Assembly (NCBI GenBank): GCA_035513215.1
Contig: DATKCK010000070.1
Coordinates: forward strand, 1-9,734
Direction: 5' to 3'
DNA from: DATCZB01 sp035513215
GTDB lineage: Bacteria > Pseudomonadota > Gammaproteobacteria > Steroidobacterales > Rariloculaceae
DNA length: 9,734 nt
The notes under the pieces were generated by a model. That model saw only the letters and a program-made list of their open reading frames with translations. It ran no database searches and was not told the origin of the DNA. The translations under genes and the position numbers were made by a program. How positions within the stretch are numbered: position 1 is the first letter of the stretch; each line of letters opens with the position of its first letter. Below are positions 1 through 5,614 of this stretch, piece by piece.

Positions 1-501
1 GGTCCAGGCCTTCCGACGCTCGATTCGGCGCAATACCTCCACCAGCTCTGTGCGCGCGATCTCGAATACCGGCCGCTGGCCTAGCGACGGAAGGACATCC
101 TTCTTGAAGATCCGATCGATCTGCGACAACGTGCTTTGCCGAGTGGCTTCGAGGCTCAGCGCCTTGAAGTCCCGCCAGCGACGAAAAACGGCTTCGAACG
201 TGTTCTCCTCGGCCAGGAGCACCGTCTTGCGCTCTTGGCGGCGATGCGCGCGTGGATCGATGCCCTGGGCGACGAGGGCGCGGGCCTCATCACGCCACTC
301 GCGGGCGGTCTTGAGACCGACCTCCGGGTAGGTGCCGAGCGAGATGCGCGGCTGCTTGCCGGCCCACGAGAAGCGGAAGTGCCAACTCTTGGTTCCCATG
401 GCGCTCACGAAGAGCGCCAAGCCGTCGGCATCCTGAAGCGTGTAGTCCCGCTCGGCGGGTTTGGTCTGTCGAACAACAGTATCGGTCAGAGGCATTCTCA
501 T
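1..501 (-). CDS. Phage/island tyrosine integrase (P4 type), N-terminal part, cut by the window edge
   Basis: The frame is open from position 501 to the left edge (167 codons, no stop), so the C-terminal catalytic domain with the R-H-R-Y residues is outside the window. Residues about 3-85 read as the DUF4102 arm-DNA-binding domain typical of P4-like integrases: a start like MPLTDTVVRQTKP, then a DADGLALFVSAMGTKSW segment and RISLGTYPEVGLKTAREWRDEA. Residues about 98-165 look like the alpha-helical core-binding domain (NTFEAVFRRWRDF onward). The product would integrate and excise a mobile element by site-specific recombination. The in-frame upstream stop is at 520-522, so the start is ATG at 501 or ATG at 495. 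A GGGAG stretch just upstream serves either one, and 495 gives the family-typical MPLTDT start. The gene starts about 230 bp past the 3' end of tRNA-Gly and points away from it, the usual arrangement for a tRNA-targeting integrase. The family call is firm; whether the gene is intact cannot be seen. Confidence 0.92.
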   Translation of the reverse strand, partial: MRMPLTDTVVRQTKPAERDYTLQDADGLALFVSAMGTKSWHFRFSWAGKQPRISLGTYPEVGLKTAREWRDEARALVAQGIDPRAHRRQERKTVLLAEENTFEAVFRRWRDFKALSLEATRQSTLSQIDRIFKKDVLPSLGQRPVFEIARTELVEVLRRIERRKAWT

Positions 502-545
502 CCATCTCCCGTCTCGTCGTTAATTGAGAAAGGAGATGTACGTTT

Positions 546-555
546 CCCAGCTGGG
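546..555. promoter_or_regulatory. 10-bp perfect palindrome upstream of the integrase gene
   Basis: CCCAGCTGGG lies about 45 bp upstream of the integrase start. It could be an operator or an excisionase/regulator site, but a short GC-rich palindrome can occur by chance. No convincing -10/-35 pair was found for the integrase. Confidence 0.25.
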
Positions 556-598
556 CGGAGCCACGAGAAAACCGTTCCGCGCCAGACCCCGATTCAGA

Positions 599-622
599 TG
601 TACTAAAAAATGTACTAAAAAA
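599..622. repeat. Perfect tandem repeat of a 12-bp unit, possible integrase arm-type sites
   Basis: The unit TGTACTAAAAAA occurs twice back to back (599-610 and 611-622). A shorter match, AGATGTAC, lies at 534-541 and the same eight bases lead into the tandem copy at 596-603. The repeat lies in the non-coding strip between the integrase start and the tRNA, where arm-type binding sites for a P4-like integrase, or sites for an excisionase, are expected. The repeat is seen directly; its role is inferred from position. Confidence 0.6.
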
Positions 623-640
623 TCATGGCTGGGGCTGGTT

Positions 641-659
641 TCCAGTGGAACCCACTGGA
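641..659. repeat. 8-bp inverted repeat with a 3-bp loop between integrase and tRNA-Gly
   Basis: TCCAGTGG (641-648) and CCACTGGA (652-659) are perfect inverted arms around AAC. As RNA in the tRNA direction this would be a tight hairpin about 72 nt after the tRNA end. The next T-run begins only about 18 nt further on, so it is not a textbook intrinsic terminator. It may be part of the attachment region, or it may terminate tRNA read-through into the island. The structure is clear; its function is open. Confidence 0.45.
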
Positions 660-730
660 TGAAAGCAGGGGCCTAGACCCTTTACTTTCAATGACCTACA
701 GACTTCCGTGGAACTCTGCAGATCAGAAAC

Positions 731-748
731 TGGAGCGGGAAACGAGGC
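731..748 (-). other. Likely attachment (att) core at the tRNA-Gly 3' end
   Basis: The last 18 bases of the tRNA read GCCTCGTTTCCCGCTCCA. From memory, the ICEclc/PAGI-2 family of elements recombines at an 18-bp tRNA-Gly 3' end that differs from this at one position. With the integrase next door, this is the expected crossover region. The second copy, which would prove it, lies outside the window. Confidence 0.5.
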
Positions 749-806
749 TCGAACTCGCGACCTCAACCTTGGCAAGGTTGCGCTCTACCAACTGAGCTAT
801 TCCCGC
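731..806 (-). tRNA. tRNA-Gly (anticodon GCC), CCA end encoded
   Basis: The minus strand folds as a full cloverleaf of 76 nt. The acceptor stem is GCGGGAA / TTCCCGC, the D-arm contains AGCTCAGTTGGTAGAGC, the anticodon stem is CAACC/GGTTG around the loop TTGCCAA (anticodon GCC), and the T-arm contains GTTCGAGCC. It ends in discriminator T and an encoded CCA (733-731). It decodes GGC/GGT glycine codons. It lies 17 bp after the radical SAM gene and has its own promoter-like sequence. Its 3' end is intact, so the element next to it appears to have restored the gene on insertion. Confidence 0.97.
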
Positions 807-820
807 GCCGAAGACCAAGA

Positions 821-848
821 ATTCTAGTGCAATAGCGCCCACCGGCAA
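821..848 (-). promoter_or_regulatory. Putative promoter of tRNA-Gly, inside the end of the radical SAM gene
   Basis: On the minus strand TTGCCG (848-843) is followed after 16 bp by TAGAAT (826-821), which matches the -10 consensus at five of six positions. Transcription would start about 8 nt before the mature tRNA. The stop codon TAG of the radical SAM gene forms the first three bases of the -10 box. Confidence 0.5.
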
Positions 849-2101
849 AGCCCCGCGAGTCTCATTCGCGCGCATCGAGCGCCTCTAGACGCCCGCGCTG
901 ACGACGTTTCCCGGCTGGCCCGTGCCGCCACGTGCCAGAAGCGATTCGAGCGCTTGTAGAGATACGACATCGCAAGGTAAGCCGGCACCGCGCGCCAGTC
1001 GCGCGGCCGTCGGCGCCAGATCGAACGATGCGAGAAGAGCCGCTCGTAGCACCACTCGTAGCCGGCTCGAAGCGCCTCGGTCGACATCAGCGCGGGCTCG
1101 AAAACGACATGCGCCGTGTCGTAGAGCCGCCAGTCCCGATGCACGATACGGCGCTGGTTTTCGAGCCGGGCATAGAGCGGCGTTTTCGGATACGGCGTCA
1201 AGATGTGGAAGGTCGCGCACTCGAGCCTGTTTCGCTCGACCCATTCGACGGTCTTCTCGAATGCGTCGGGGCCGTCATGATCGAAGCCCAGCACGAAGCT
1301 CCCGTTAACCTGAATACCGTTGTCGTGAAACAGCCGAACGCGCCGCGCGTAGTCCTCGGGCACGGGCGTCCGCTTTCGGGCGTCCTCGAGGTTTTCCATG
1401 GTCAAGGACTCGAAGCCAACAAAGACGCCCGTGCAACCCGAAAGCGCCATGTCGTGAACCAGCGACGGATCGTCCGTGACGTCGATCGTCAGCGCCGCGC
1501 TCCAGATGATCCCGAGCGGCTCGAGCGCCTTGCAGAGTGAGCGCAGATACTCCGGGCGCGAACCGAGATTGTTGTCCGTAAAGACGACATACGGTTGCCC
1601 GTCGGCCCGGATCTCTTCGACGATCTGCTCGACGTCACGCAGCCGATACGGCATGTGCAGGCCTTCCGTCGACAGATAGCAAAAGCCGCAGCGATTGTGG
1701 CAACCGCGCGTCGCGATGACGCTCGACGTGGTCAGGAAGCTTCGCCGCGGCAGCAGGTCGCGCCGCGGCGCCGGATCGTCGCGGTAGGGCCGCCGGAAAT
1801 CGCCGCGGTAAACACTCTCGAGAGTTCCCGACTCGACGTCCTCGAGCATCCGGCGCCAGACATGCACGCCCTCCCCGATCACAATGGCATCGGCATGCCT
1901 GGTCGCTTCGTCTGGGGCCGTCAGGACGTGCAGCCCGCCGAGAACGACTCTGGCGCCCCACTGCCGGTACCAGTCGGCAAGCTCGAAAGCGCGGCGCGCG
2001 AAGGTCAGATGCACCGTGATGCCTACGACCTCGGGAAACGGATCGAGCGCCGGCGCTTCGGCCATCGCCCTGGGCAGCCACTTCGACGCGGACCTTCGCA
2101 T
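824..2101 (-). CDS. B12-binding-type radical SAM protein, apparently lacking the first part of the B12 domain
   Basis: The protein has 425 residues. The radical SAM cluster motif CHNRCGFC (C134, C138, C141) binds the 4Fe-4S cluster that cleaves S-adenosylmethionine. The TIM-barrel part follows, with YVVFTDNNLGSRPEYL, TGVFVGFESL and GSFVLGFDHDG segments and a FHILTPYPKTPLY stretch. Residues about 25-100 match the second half of a cobalamin-binding Rossmann domain (EVVGITVHLTFARRAFELA, ARVVLGGLHV, ADAIVIGEG). The substrate cannot be told; relatives include methyltransferases and ring-forming enzymes. Such proteins usually have about 50-80 more N-terminal residues, and an in-frame stop at 2147-2149 rules out an upstream extension. 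ATG 2101 has no Shine-Dalgarno sequence; ATG 2065 (residue 13) has a weak AGGG. The last ~45 residues, after SNRFWH, are Arg/Ala-rich and low in complexity. The family is certain; activity is uncertain. Confidence 0.85.
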   Translation of the reverse strand: MRRSASKWLPRAMAEAPALDPFPEVVGITVHLTFARRAFELADWYRQWGARVVLGGLHVLTAPDEATRHADAIVIGEGVHVWRRMLEDVESGTLESVYRGDFRRPYRDDPAPRRDLLPRRSFLTTSSVIATRGCHNRCGFCYLSTEGLHMPYRLRDVEQIVEEIRADGQPYVVFTDNNLGSRPEYLRSLCKALEPLGIIWSAALTIDVTDDPSLVHDMALSGCTGVFVGFESLTMENLEDARKRTPVPEDYARRVRLFHDNGIQVNGSFVLGFDHDGPDAFEKTVEWVERNRLECATFHILTPYPKTPLYARLENQRRIVHRDWRLYDTAHVVFEPALMSTEALRAGYEWCYERLFSHRSIWRRRPRDWRAVPAYLAMSYLYKRSNRFWHVAARASRETSSARASRGARCARMRLAGLCRWALLH

Positions 2102-2108
2102 GGCGGGA

Positions 2109-2136
2109 AAGCTAGTGCATCCCGCTAGATTGTCAA
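2109..2136 (-). promoter_or_regulatory. Putative promoter of the radical SAM gene
   Basis: A perfect TTGACA box (2136-2131, minus strand) is followed after 16 bp by TAGCTT (2114-2109), a weak -10. Transcription would start at or next to the ATG at 2101, which would make the message nearly leaderless and would fit the absence of a Shine-Dalgarno sequence there. This is inference from sequence alone. Confidence 0.35.
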
Positions 2137-2164
2137 GTACTTGCCTCTAGAAAGTACTCTAGAG
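2112..2164. promoter_or_regulatory. Dense CTAG / AGTACT motif cluster, possible operator
   Basis: Four CTAG tetramers (2112, 2125, 2147, 2159) and two AAGTACT copies (2135-2141, the first extended to the palindrome AAGTACTT, and 2152-2158) fall within 53 bp. CTCTAGA (2145-2151) and TCTAGAG (2158-2164) are perfect inverted arms around a 6-bp centre. The cluster lies over and just upstream of the TTGACA box of the radical SAM gene, and 36 bp past the cupin stop. An operator is the likeliest role. A terminator for the upstream genes is less likely because no T-run follows. Confidence 0.4.
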
Positions 2165-2200
2165 ACGAACCGAACCCAGGCGGGTCCGAGACAGCCGACC

Positions 2201-2617
2201 TCAGCGCCCGAGATATTCCTCGTCGCTGACCGCCTGCTGCCACTCGAGCGACCCCGCATAAACCGAGAACTGCACGGCCGCCTGCGCAGGGTCCGCGCCG
2301 TGCCAGTGAACCACGCTGGCGCGCGTCAGCACGGGCTCGCCGGCCTCGAGCACGAGCACGGGCCCGCCCTGCTCCTGCCAGCGGCCGCGCCCTTCCTCGA
2401 TCAGCAGCAGCTGCGGTTCCGAATGAACGTGCCAGTTCGTTCGCGCACCGGCCTCGAAACGGATCCGCGACGATCGCATCTCGGAGCTGTCGACGATCGC
2501 AATCTCGCCGGTGAAGTTGCTCAGGAAACCGCCCTGCTGCTGCGCCAGCGCCACCGTCGCGACGATCGCGAGCGCTGTCAGCAGCGACTTTGCGGCCAAT
2601 GCAAAGAATCGTCTCAT
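2201..2617 (-). CDS. Secreted single-domain cupin protein
   Basis: The protein has 138 residues. Residues 1-25 form a signal peptide (basic RR, hydrophobic core, likely cleavage after ALA before QQQ), so it acts in the periplasm. The cupin motif 1 appears as GARTNWHVHSEPQLLLIEEGRG (about 58-78) and motif 2 as VVHWHGADP (about 102-110). Likely metal ligands are H63, H65, Q69 and H106. The His-His-Gln-His set and the EEY tail resemble the small manganese cupins related to GtHNL-type hydroxynitrile lyases, but that reaction should not be assumed. The start is well supported: AGGAGGGG lies just upstream and overlaps the pgsA stop, only 10 bp away, so translation is probably coupled to pgsA. The link to phospholipid synthesis is positional only. 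Confidence 0.85.
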   Translation of the reverse strand: MRRFFALAAKSLLTALAIVATVALAQQQGGFLSNFTGEIAIVDSSEMRSSRIRFEAGARTNWHVHSEPQLLLIEEGRGRWQEQGGPVLVLEAGEPVLTRASVVHWHGADPAQAAVQFSVYAGSLEWQQAVSDEEYLGR

Positions 2618-2621
2618 CGTT

Positions 2622-2629
2622 CCCCTCCT
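2622..2629 (-). promoter_or_regulatory. Strong ribosome binding site of the cupin gene overlapping the pgsA stop codon
   Basis: AGGAGGGG on the minus strand ends 4 nt before the cupin ATG, and its first two bases belong to the TAG stop of pgsA (2630-2628). This fits termination-reinitiation coupling between the two genes. Confidence 0.7.
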
Positions 2630-3188
2630 AGCTGTTGTCGCGCAGAGCCGGCCAGGCCGAGCGCAGGTAATCGAGCATCGAAAAGATCGTCAGCGCCGCC
2701 GCGATCACAAGCAGGATCTCGCCGATTGAATAGATCGGAATCGGCCCGATGTTGCGCTCGAACAGCATCATGCTGACGCCGACAATCTGCACGGTCGTCT
2801 TCCATTTCCCGAACCCGCTCACGGCGACCTTGGCCGAGGCGCCGATCTCGGACATCCACTCGCGCAGCGCCGACACCGTGATCTCGCGGCCGATAATGAT
2901 GGCAGCGACGATGGTCAGATAGATTTCCGGATCGCGCTGCACGATAAGAACCAGCGCCGTTGCCACGATGAGCTTGTCGGCCACGGGATCGAGAAAGGCG
3001 CCGAACCGCGACGTCTGGCCCATCCGCCGCGCGAGGTAGCCGTCGAAGTAGTCCGTGATGCCGGCGAGCGCAAACAGAATGCCGGCCACGGGCCCCGCCC
3101 ACGCCGGCGGCAGGCCGAAGAATGCGGCGACGATCAGCGGGATCGCGAGAATCCGGACCCAGGTCAGCGCATTCGGCAGATTGAACAT
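2628..3188 (-). CDS. pgsA: CDP-diacylglycerol--glycerol-3-phosphate 3-phosphatidyltransferase
   Basis: This inner-membrane enzyme transfers a phosphatidyl group from CDP-diacylglycerol to glycerol-3-phosphate, making phosphatidylglycerol-phosphate, the committed step to phosphatidylglycerol and cardiolipin. The 186-residue length is usual for the family. The CDP-alcohol phosphotransferase signature D-G-x2-A-R-x8-G-x3-D-x3-D is complete: D49, G50, A53, R54, G63, D67, D71, with D46 before it. The start MFNLPNALTWVRI is the family's typical N-terminus, and several hydrophobic segments follow (about 10-44, 74-84, 90-108, 132-145, 155-172). The ATG lies 2 bp after the uvrC stop, giving the widespread proteobacterial uvrC-pgsA operon. 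No separate promoter was seen. The call is very secure. Confidence 0.97.
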   Translation of the reverse strand: MFNLPNALTWVRILAIPLIVAAFFGLPPAWAGPVAGILFALAGITDYFDGYLARRMGQTSRFGAFLDPVADKLIVATALVLIVQRDPEIYLTIVAAIIIGREITVSALREWMSEIGASAKVAVSGFGKWKTTVQIVGVSMMLFERNIGPIPIYSIGEILLVIAAALTIFSMLDYLRSAWPALRDNS

Positions 3189-3190
3189 GC

Positions 3191-5026
3191 TCAGTCCGCG
3201 TGCAAGCTGTCGTAGATGCTCTCGGCGAGCTGCCGCGAGATGCCCTTGACGCGCGCGAGATCGTCGACGCCGGCGCGCGCGATCGCCTGGAGCCCGCCGA
3301 ACTGCCGCAGCAGCGCCTGCCGCCGCTTCGGGCCGAGTCCGCTGATGTCCTCGAGCGTCGAGCGGCTGAGCTTCTTCTGCCGACGCCCTCGATGGCCGGC
3401 AAGCGCGAACCGGTGCGCCTCGTCGCGAACCTGCTGGATCAGATGCAAAGCGGCCGAGCTGCCCGGGAGCCGGACGGGCTGCGCGCGCCTGTGAACGTAG
3501 AGTCGCTCCCGGCCCGGTTTTCGGCCCTCGCCCTTGGCGACGCCGACGAGCGTGATCCCTTCGTGAGCGCCCTCCCCCATTACGCGCGCGGCTGCGGCGA
3601 GCTGTCCCTTGCCGCCGTCGACCAGCACGAGGTCGGGCAGCGATTCGGGGTCGGCGCCGGGCTTGAAGCGCCGCGAGAGCACCTCGCGCATCGCCGCGTA
3701 GTCGTCACCGGGTTCCACGCCGGTGATGTTGAAGCGCCGATAGGCAGATTTCAATGGTCCTTCGGAGCCGAAGACGACACAGGAGCCGACCGTAGCCTCG
3801 CCGGCCGTGTGGCTGATGTCGAAGCACTCGATGCGCTCCGGCGGCGCGTCGAGATCGAGCGCTTCCCTGAGCGCCTCGAGCTGGGCGCCGATCGATTCCT
3901 GCGAGCGGCTCCGCTGCGCCGCGCCGTGCGCCGCATTTGTCGCCGCGAGACCGACCCAGCGCGCGCGGTCGCCGCGCAGACGCCAGCGCAGACCGACCTT
4001 GCGCGCCGAGCGCTCGCTGAACATGGCCGCGAGCGCCTCGGCTTCCTCGATCTCGCGGTCGAGCAGGATCTCGGGCGGCGACTCGCGACCGCCGTAATAC
4101 TGGAGCACGAACGCGCGCATGACTTCCGCGTCCGGCGCGGATCCGGCGTGCTGCGGGAAGTGATTGCGGCTGCCGAGAAGCCTGCCGCCGCGGAAGAACA
4201 GCACGGTCACGCAAACCGTGCCGCCGTCGCGCGCGAGCGCGATCACGTCGAAATCCGGCGCCGCCCGGGCGACGAGCTGCTCGGACCGCGTCGCCTGGAG
4301 CTTCGCGAGTTGGTCTCGATACTGTGCCGCGAGCTCGTAGCGCTTCGCCGCCGACGCGGCCTCCATGCGCGACGCGATGCTCTCGATCACGGCATCGCCC
4401 TGGCCGCGCAGAAACCGGGTCGCGTCCTCGACGTCGCGGGCATAGTCTTCCTCCGAGATCAGCCCGACACAGGGGGCGCTGCAGCGCTCGATCTGATACT
4501 GCATGCAGGGCCGGCTGCGATTCCTGAAATAGCTGTCCTCGCAGCTGCGAAGCTGAAACAGCTTCTGCAAGAGATTGACGGTCGAGCGGACGGCGCCGGC
4601 ATTCGGGTACGGCCCGAAGATCCTGCCGGCCTTCGGCCGCGCTCCGCGATAGAACGAGATCCGCGGAAACGTCTGCTCCGTGCTGACCCGGATGAACGGG
4701 TAGCTCTTGTCGTCGCGCAGCAGGACGTTGTAGCGCGGACGGTGCTCCTTGATCAGATTGTATTCGAGCAGCAGGGCCTCCGCCTCGGTCCGGGTCACCG
4801 TGACTTCGATATTGGCGACGACTTTGACCATGGCCATCGTCTTGGCATCCATCGCCCGGCCGCTGAAATAGCTCGCGACGCGCCGCTTCAGATCGCGTGC
4901 CTTGCCGACATAGATGACGCGCCCGGCGCCATCGAGCATGCGATAAACGCCCGGACGATGCGTCAGCCCCGAAGCGAATGCTGCCGGGTCGAACACCTTG
5001 CCCGCGCCGTTCGTCGCATCGTCCAT
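3191..5026 (-). CDS. uvrC: Excinuclease ABC subunit C
   Basis: UvrC makes the two incisions on either side of bulky DNA damage in nucleotide excision repair, after UvrA/UvrB load. The 611 residues (614 from the alternative start at 5035) match the roughly 610 of E. coli UvrC. Domains in order: GIY-YIG nuclease for the 3' cut (about 23-100, RPGVYRMLDGAGRVIYVGKA); four cysteines at about 162, 174, 182 and 186 with the same spacing as the Fe-S cysteines of E. coli UvrC; the UvrB-binding UVR helix (about 212-246); the RNase H-like domain for the 5' cut with ECFDISHT (Asp near 403) and LVDGGKGQL (Asp near 470); and tandem helix-hairpin-helix motifs at the end (LEDISGLGPKRRQALL, VKGISRQLAESI). The frame stays open far upstream, through doxX, but similarity begins only at residues 10-12. 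ATG 5026 has GGGG upstream; ATG 5035 lacks a Shine-Dalgarno sequence and falls within a duplicated segment. Confidence 0.97.
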   Translation of the reverse strand: MDDATNGAGKVFDPAAFASGLTHRPGVYRMLDGAGRVIYVGKARDLKRRVASYFSGRAMDAKTMAMVKVVANIEVTVTRTEAEALLLEYNLIKEHRPRYNVLLRDDKSYPFIRVSTEQTFPRISFYRGARPKAGRIFGPYPNAGAVRSTVNLLQKLFQLRSCEDSYFRNRSRPCMQYQIERCSAPCVGLISEEDYARDVEDATRFLRGQGDAVIESIASRMEAASAAKRYELAAQYRDQLAKLQATRSEQLVARAAPDFDVIALARDGGTVCVTVLFFRGGRLLGSRNHFPQHAGSAPDAEVMRAFVLQYYGGRESPPEILLDREIEEAEALAAMFSERSARKVGLRWRLRGDRARWVGLAATNAAHGAAQRSRSQESIGAQLEALREALDLDAPPERIECFDISHTAGEATVGSCVVFGSEGPLKSAYRRFNITGVEPGDDYAAMREVLSRRFKPGADPESLPDLVLVDGGKGQLAAAARVMGEGAHEGITLVGVAKGEGRKPGRERLYVHRRAQPVRLPGSSAALHLIQQVRDEAHRFALAGHRGRRQKKLSRSTLEDISGLGPKRRQALLRQFGGLQAIARAGVDDLARVKGISRQLAESIYDSLHAD

Positions 5027-5032
5027 GCGCCC

Positions 5033-5067
5033 CATGCTAATGCCAGCGACCGCGGCGTGGCGAGCGC
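5033..5067. repeat. 35-bp diverged copy of the end of the uracil glycosylase gene
   Basis: Positions 5033-5067 match 5616-5650 at 31 of 35 bases. The second copy is the real 3' end of the uracil-DNA glycosylase gene (codons for ALATARSLALT and the stop). The first copy lies in the doxX-uvrC gap and would read ALATPRSLALA in the same phase, with its CATG contributing the ATG at 5035. It looks like the scar of a duplication or insertion. Confidence 0.7.
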
Positions 5068-5085
5068 GGTGCCGAGCGCCTTCGA

Positions 5086-5553
5086 TCAGACCCGCTCCGC
5101 CGTGGACGCCGTGCCGCCCGCCTTGCCGAACAGCACGGCATCGAGGCTGTACCGGCCCGGCCCGTACACGAGGAGCGCGAGGTATACGACGAAATACATC
5201 GCCGCGAGCTCGCCCTCGTTCAGCGTCGGGAACCAGGCCGGATGCGCGGCGAGGTAGGCCATGATCATCAGCAGGGCCGCGAATGCCGCCGCGTAGCGCG
5301 TGAAGAGGCCGAGGACGAGCAGGATGCCGCCGTAGAGCTCGATCACGCCAGCGATCCAGAGCGTGTTGACACCGATATCGACGCCGAAAAAGTCGCGGCC
5401 GCCGAGGAACGGTTGCGCGCTCTCGCCGAACATCTTCGTCCAACCGTGCGTCAGGAACATCGCGCTCGAGAGCACGCGCATCAGCACCCAGGCTGGCGCC
5501 CGTAGCCGCGCGGCGGCGGCTTCGAATCGCATGTCGAGCTTGCCCAAAGTCAT
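5086..5553 (-). CDS. DoxX family integral membrane protein
   Basis: The protein has 155 residues and four hydrophobic segments (about 21-37, 63-84, 88-104 and 115-130), as expected for DoxX. Family hallmarks are the first-helix LMRVLSSAMFLTHGWTKMF, the ELYGGILLVLGLFTRYAA helix with a buried glutamate (E72), and the closing GPGRYSLD motif. DoxX-like proteins are linked to quinone/thiosulfate redox work or membrane oxidoreductase complexes in some species, but this member's role is unknown. The start has GGAGAGGATA directly before the ATG. The gene is flanked on both sides by a 35-bp direct repeat, which suggests it was inserted between the uracil glycosylase and uvrC genes, and it is probably co-transcribed with both. 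Confidence 0.88.
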   Translation of the reverse strand: MTLGKLDMRFEAAAARLRAPAWVLMRVLSSAMFLTHGWTKMFGESAQPFLGGRDFFGVDIGVNTLWIAGVIELYGGILLVLGLFTRYAAAFAALLMIMAYLAAHPAWFPTLNEGELAAMYFVVYLALLVYGPGRYSLDAVLFGKAGGTASTAERV

Positions 5554-5614
5554 TATCCTCTCCGCCTCGCAATCGGGCTTCGAATGATAGCCGAGCTGCC
5601 ATGCGGCGCAGCGC

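Larger units (their letters stand above)
1..748. mobile_element. Right edge of an integrated genomic island or prophage at tRNA-Gly
   Basis: An integrase gene sits directly downstream of a tRNA 3' end, separated by a non-coding strip that is clearly more AT-rich than the housekeeping genes to the right. The element therefore extends leftwards out of the window. The likely attachment core is the last 18 bases of the tRNA gene (731-748). The far end, the second att copy and the cargo are not visible, so it cannot be said whether this is an ICE, a prophage or a degenerate island. Confidence 0.75.

Noticed and set aside
290..505. A 71-residue minus-strand frame starting at the ATG at 505
   Set aside because: It is the wrong phase of the integrase start region; the neighbouring phase carries the integrase motifs and stays open to the window edge.
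136..606. A 156-residue open frame on the plus strand opposite the integrase
   Set aside because: The minus strand encodes a clear DUF4102 integrase through 1-501, so this frame is a shadow.
2145..2164. Intrinsic terminator after the cupin gene
   Set aside because: The inverted repeat is A/T-mixed, short, and has no following T-run; an operator role fits better.
3200..5257. A 685-residue open frame on the plus strand, antisense to uvrC
   Set aside because: It is a GC-rich shadow frame of uvrC: no recognisable domain, Arg/Ala/Glu-rich composition, and the opposite strand is an unmistakable UvrC.
5036..5602. N-terminal extension of uvrC through the doxX region in the same frame
   Set aside because: The extended protein has no UvrC similarity before residues 10-12 of the usual start; the upstream part is antisense-phase noise over doxX, which itself has a clear family match and ribosome binding site.
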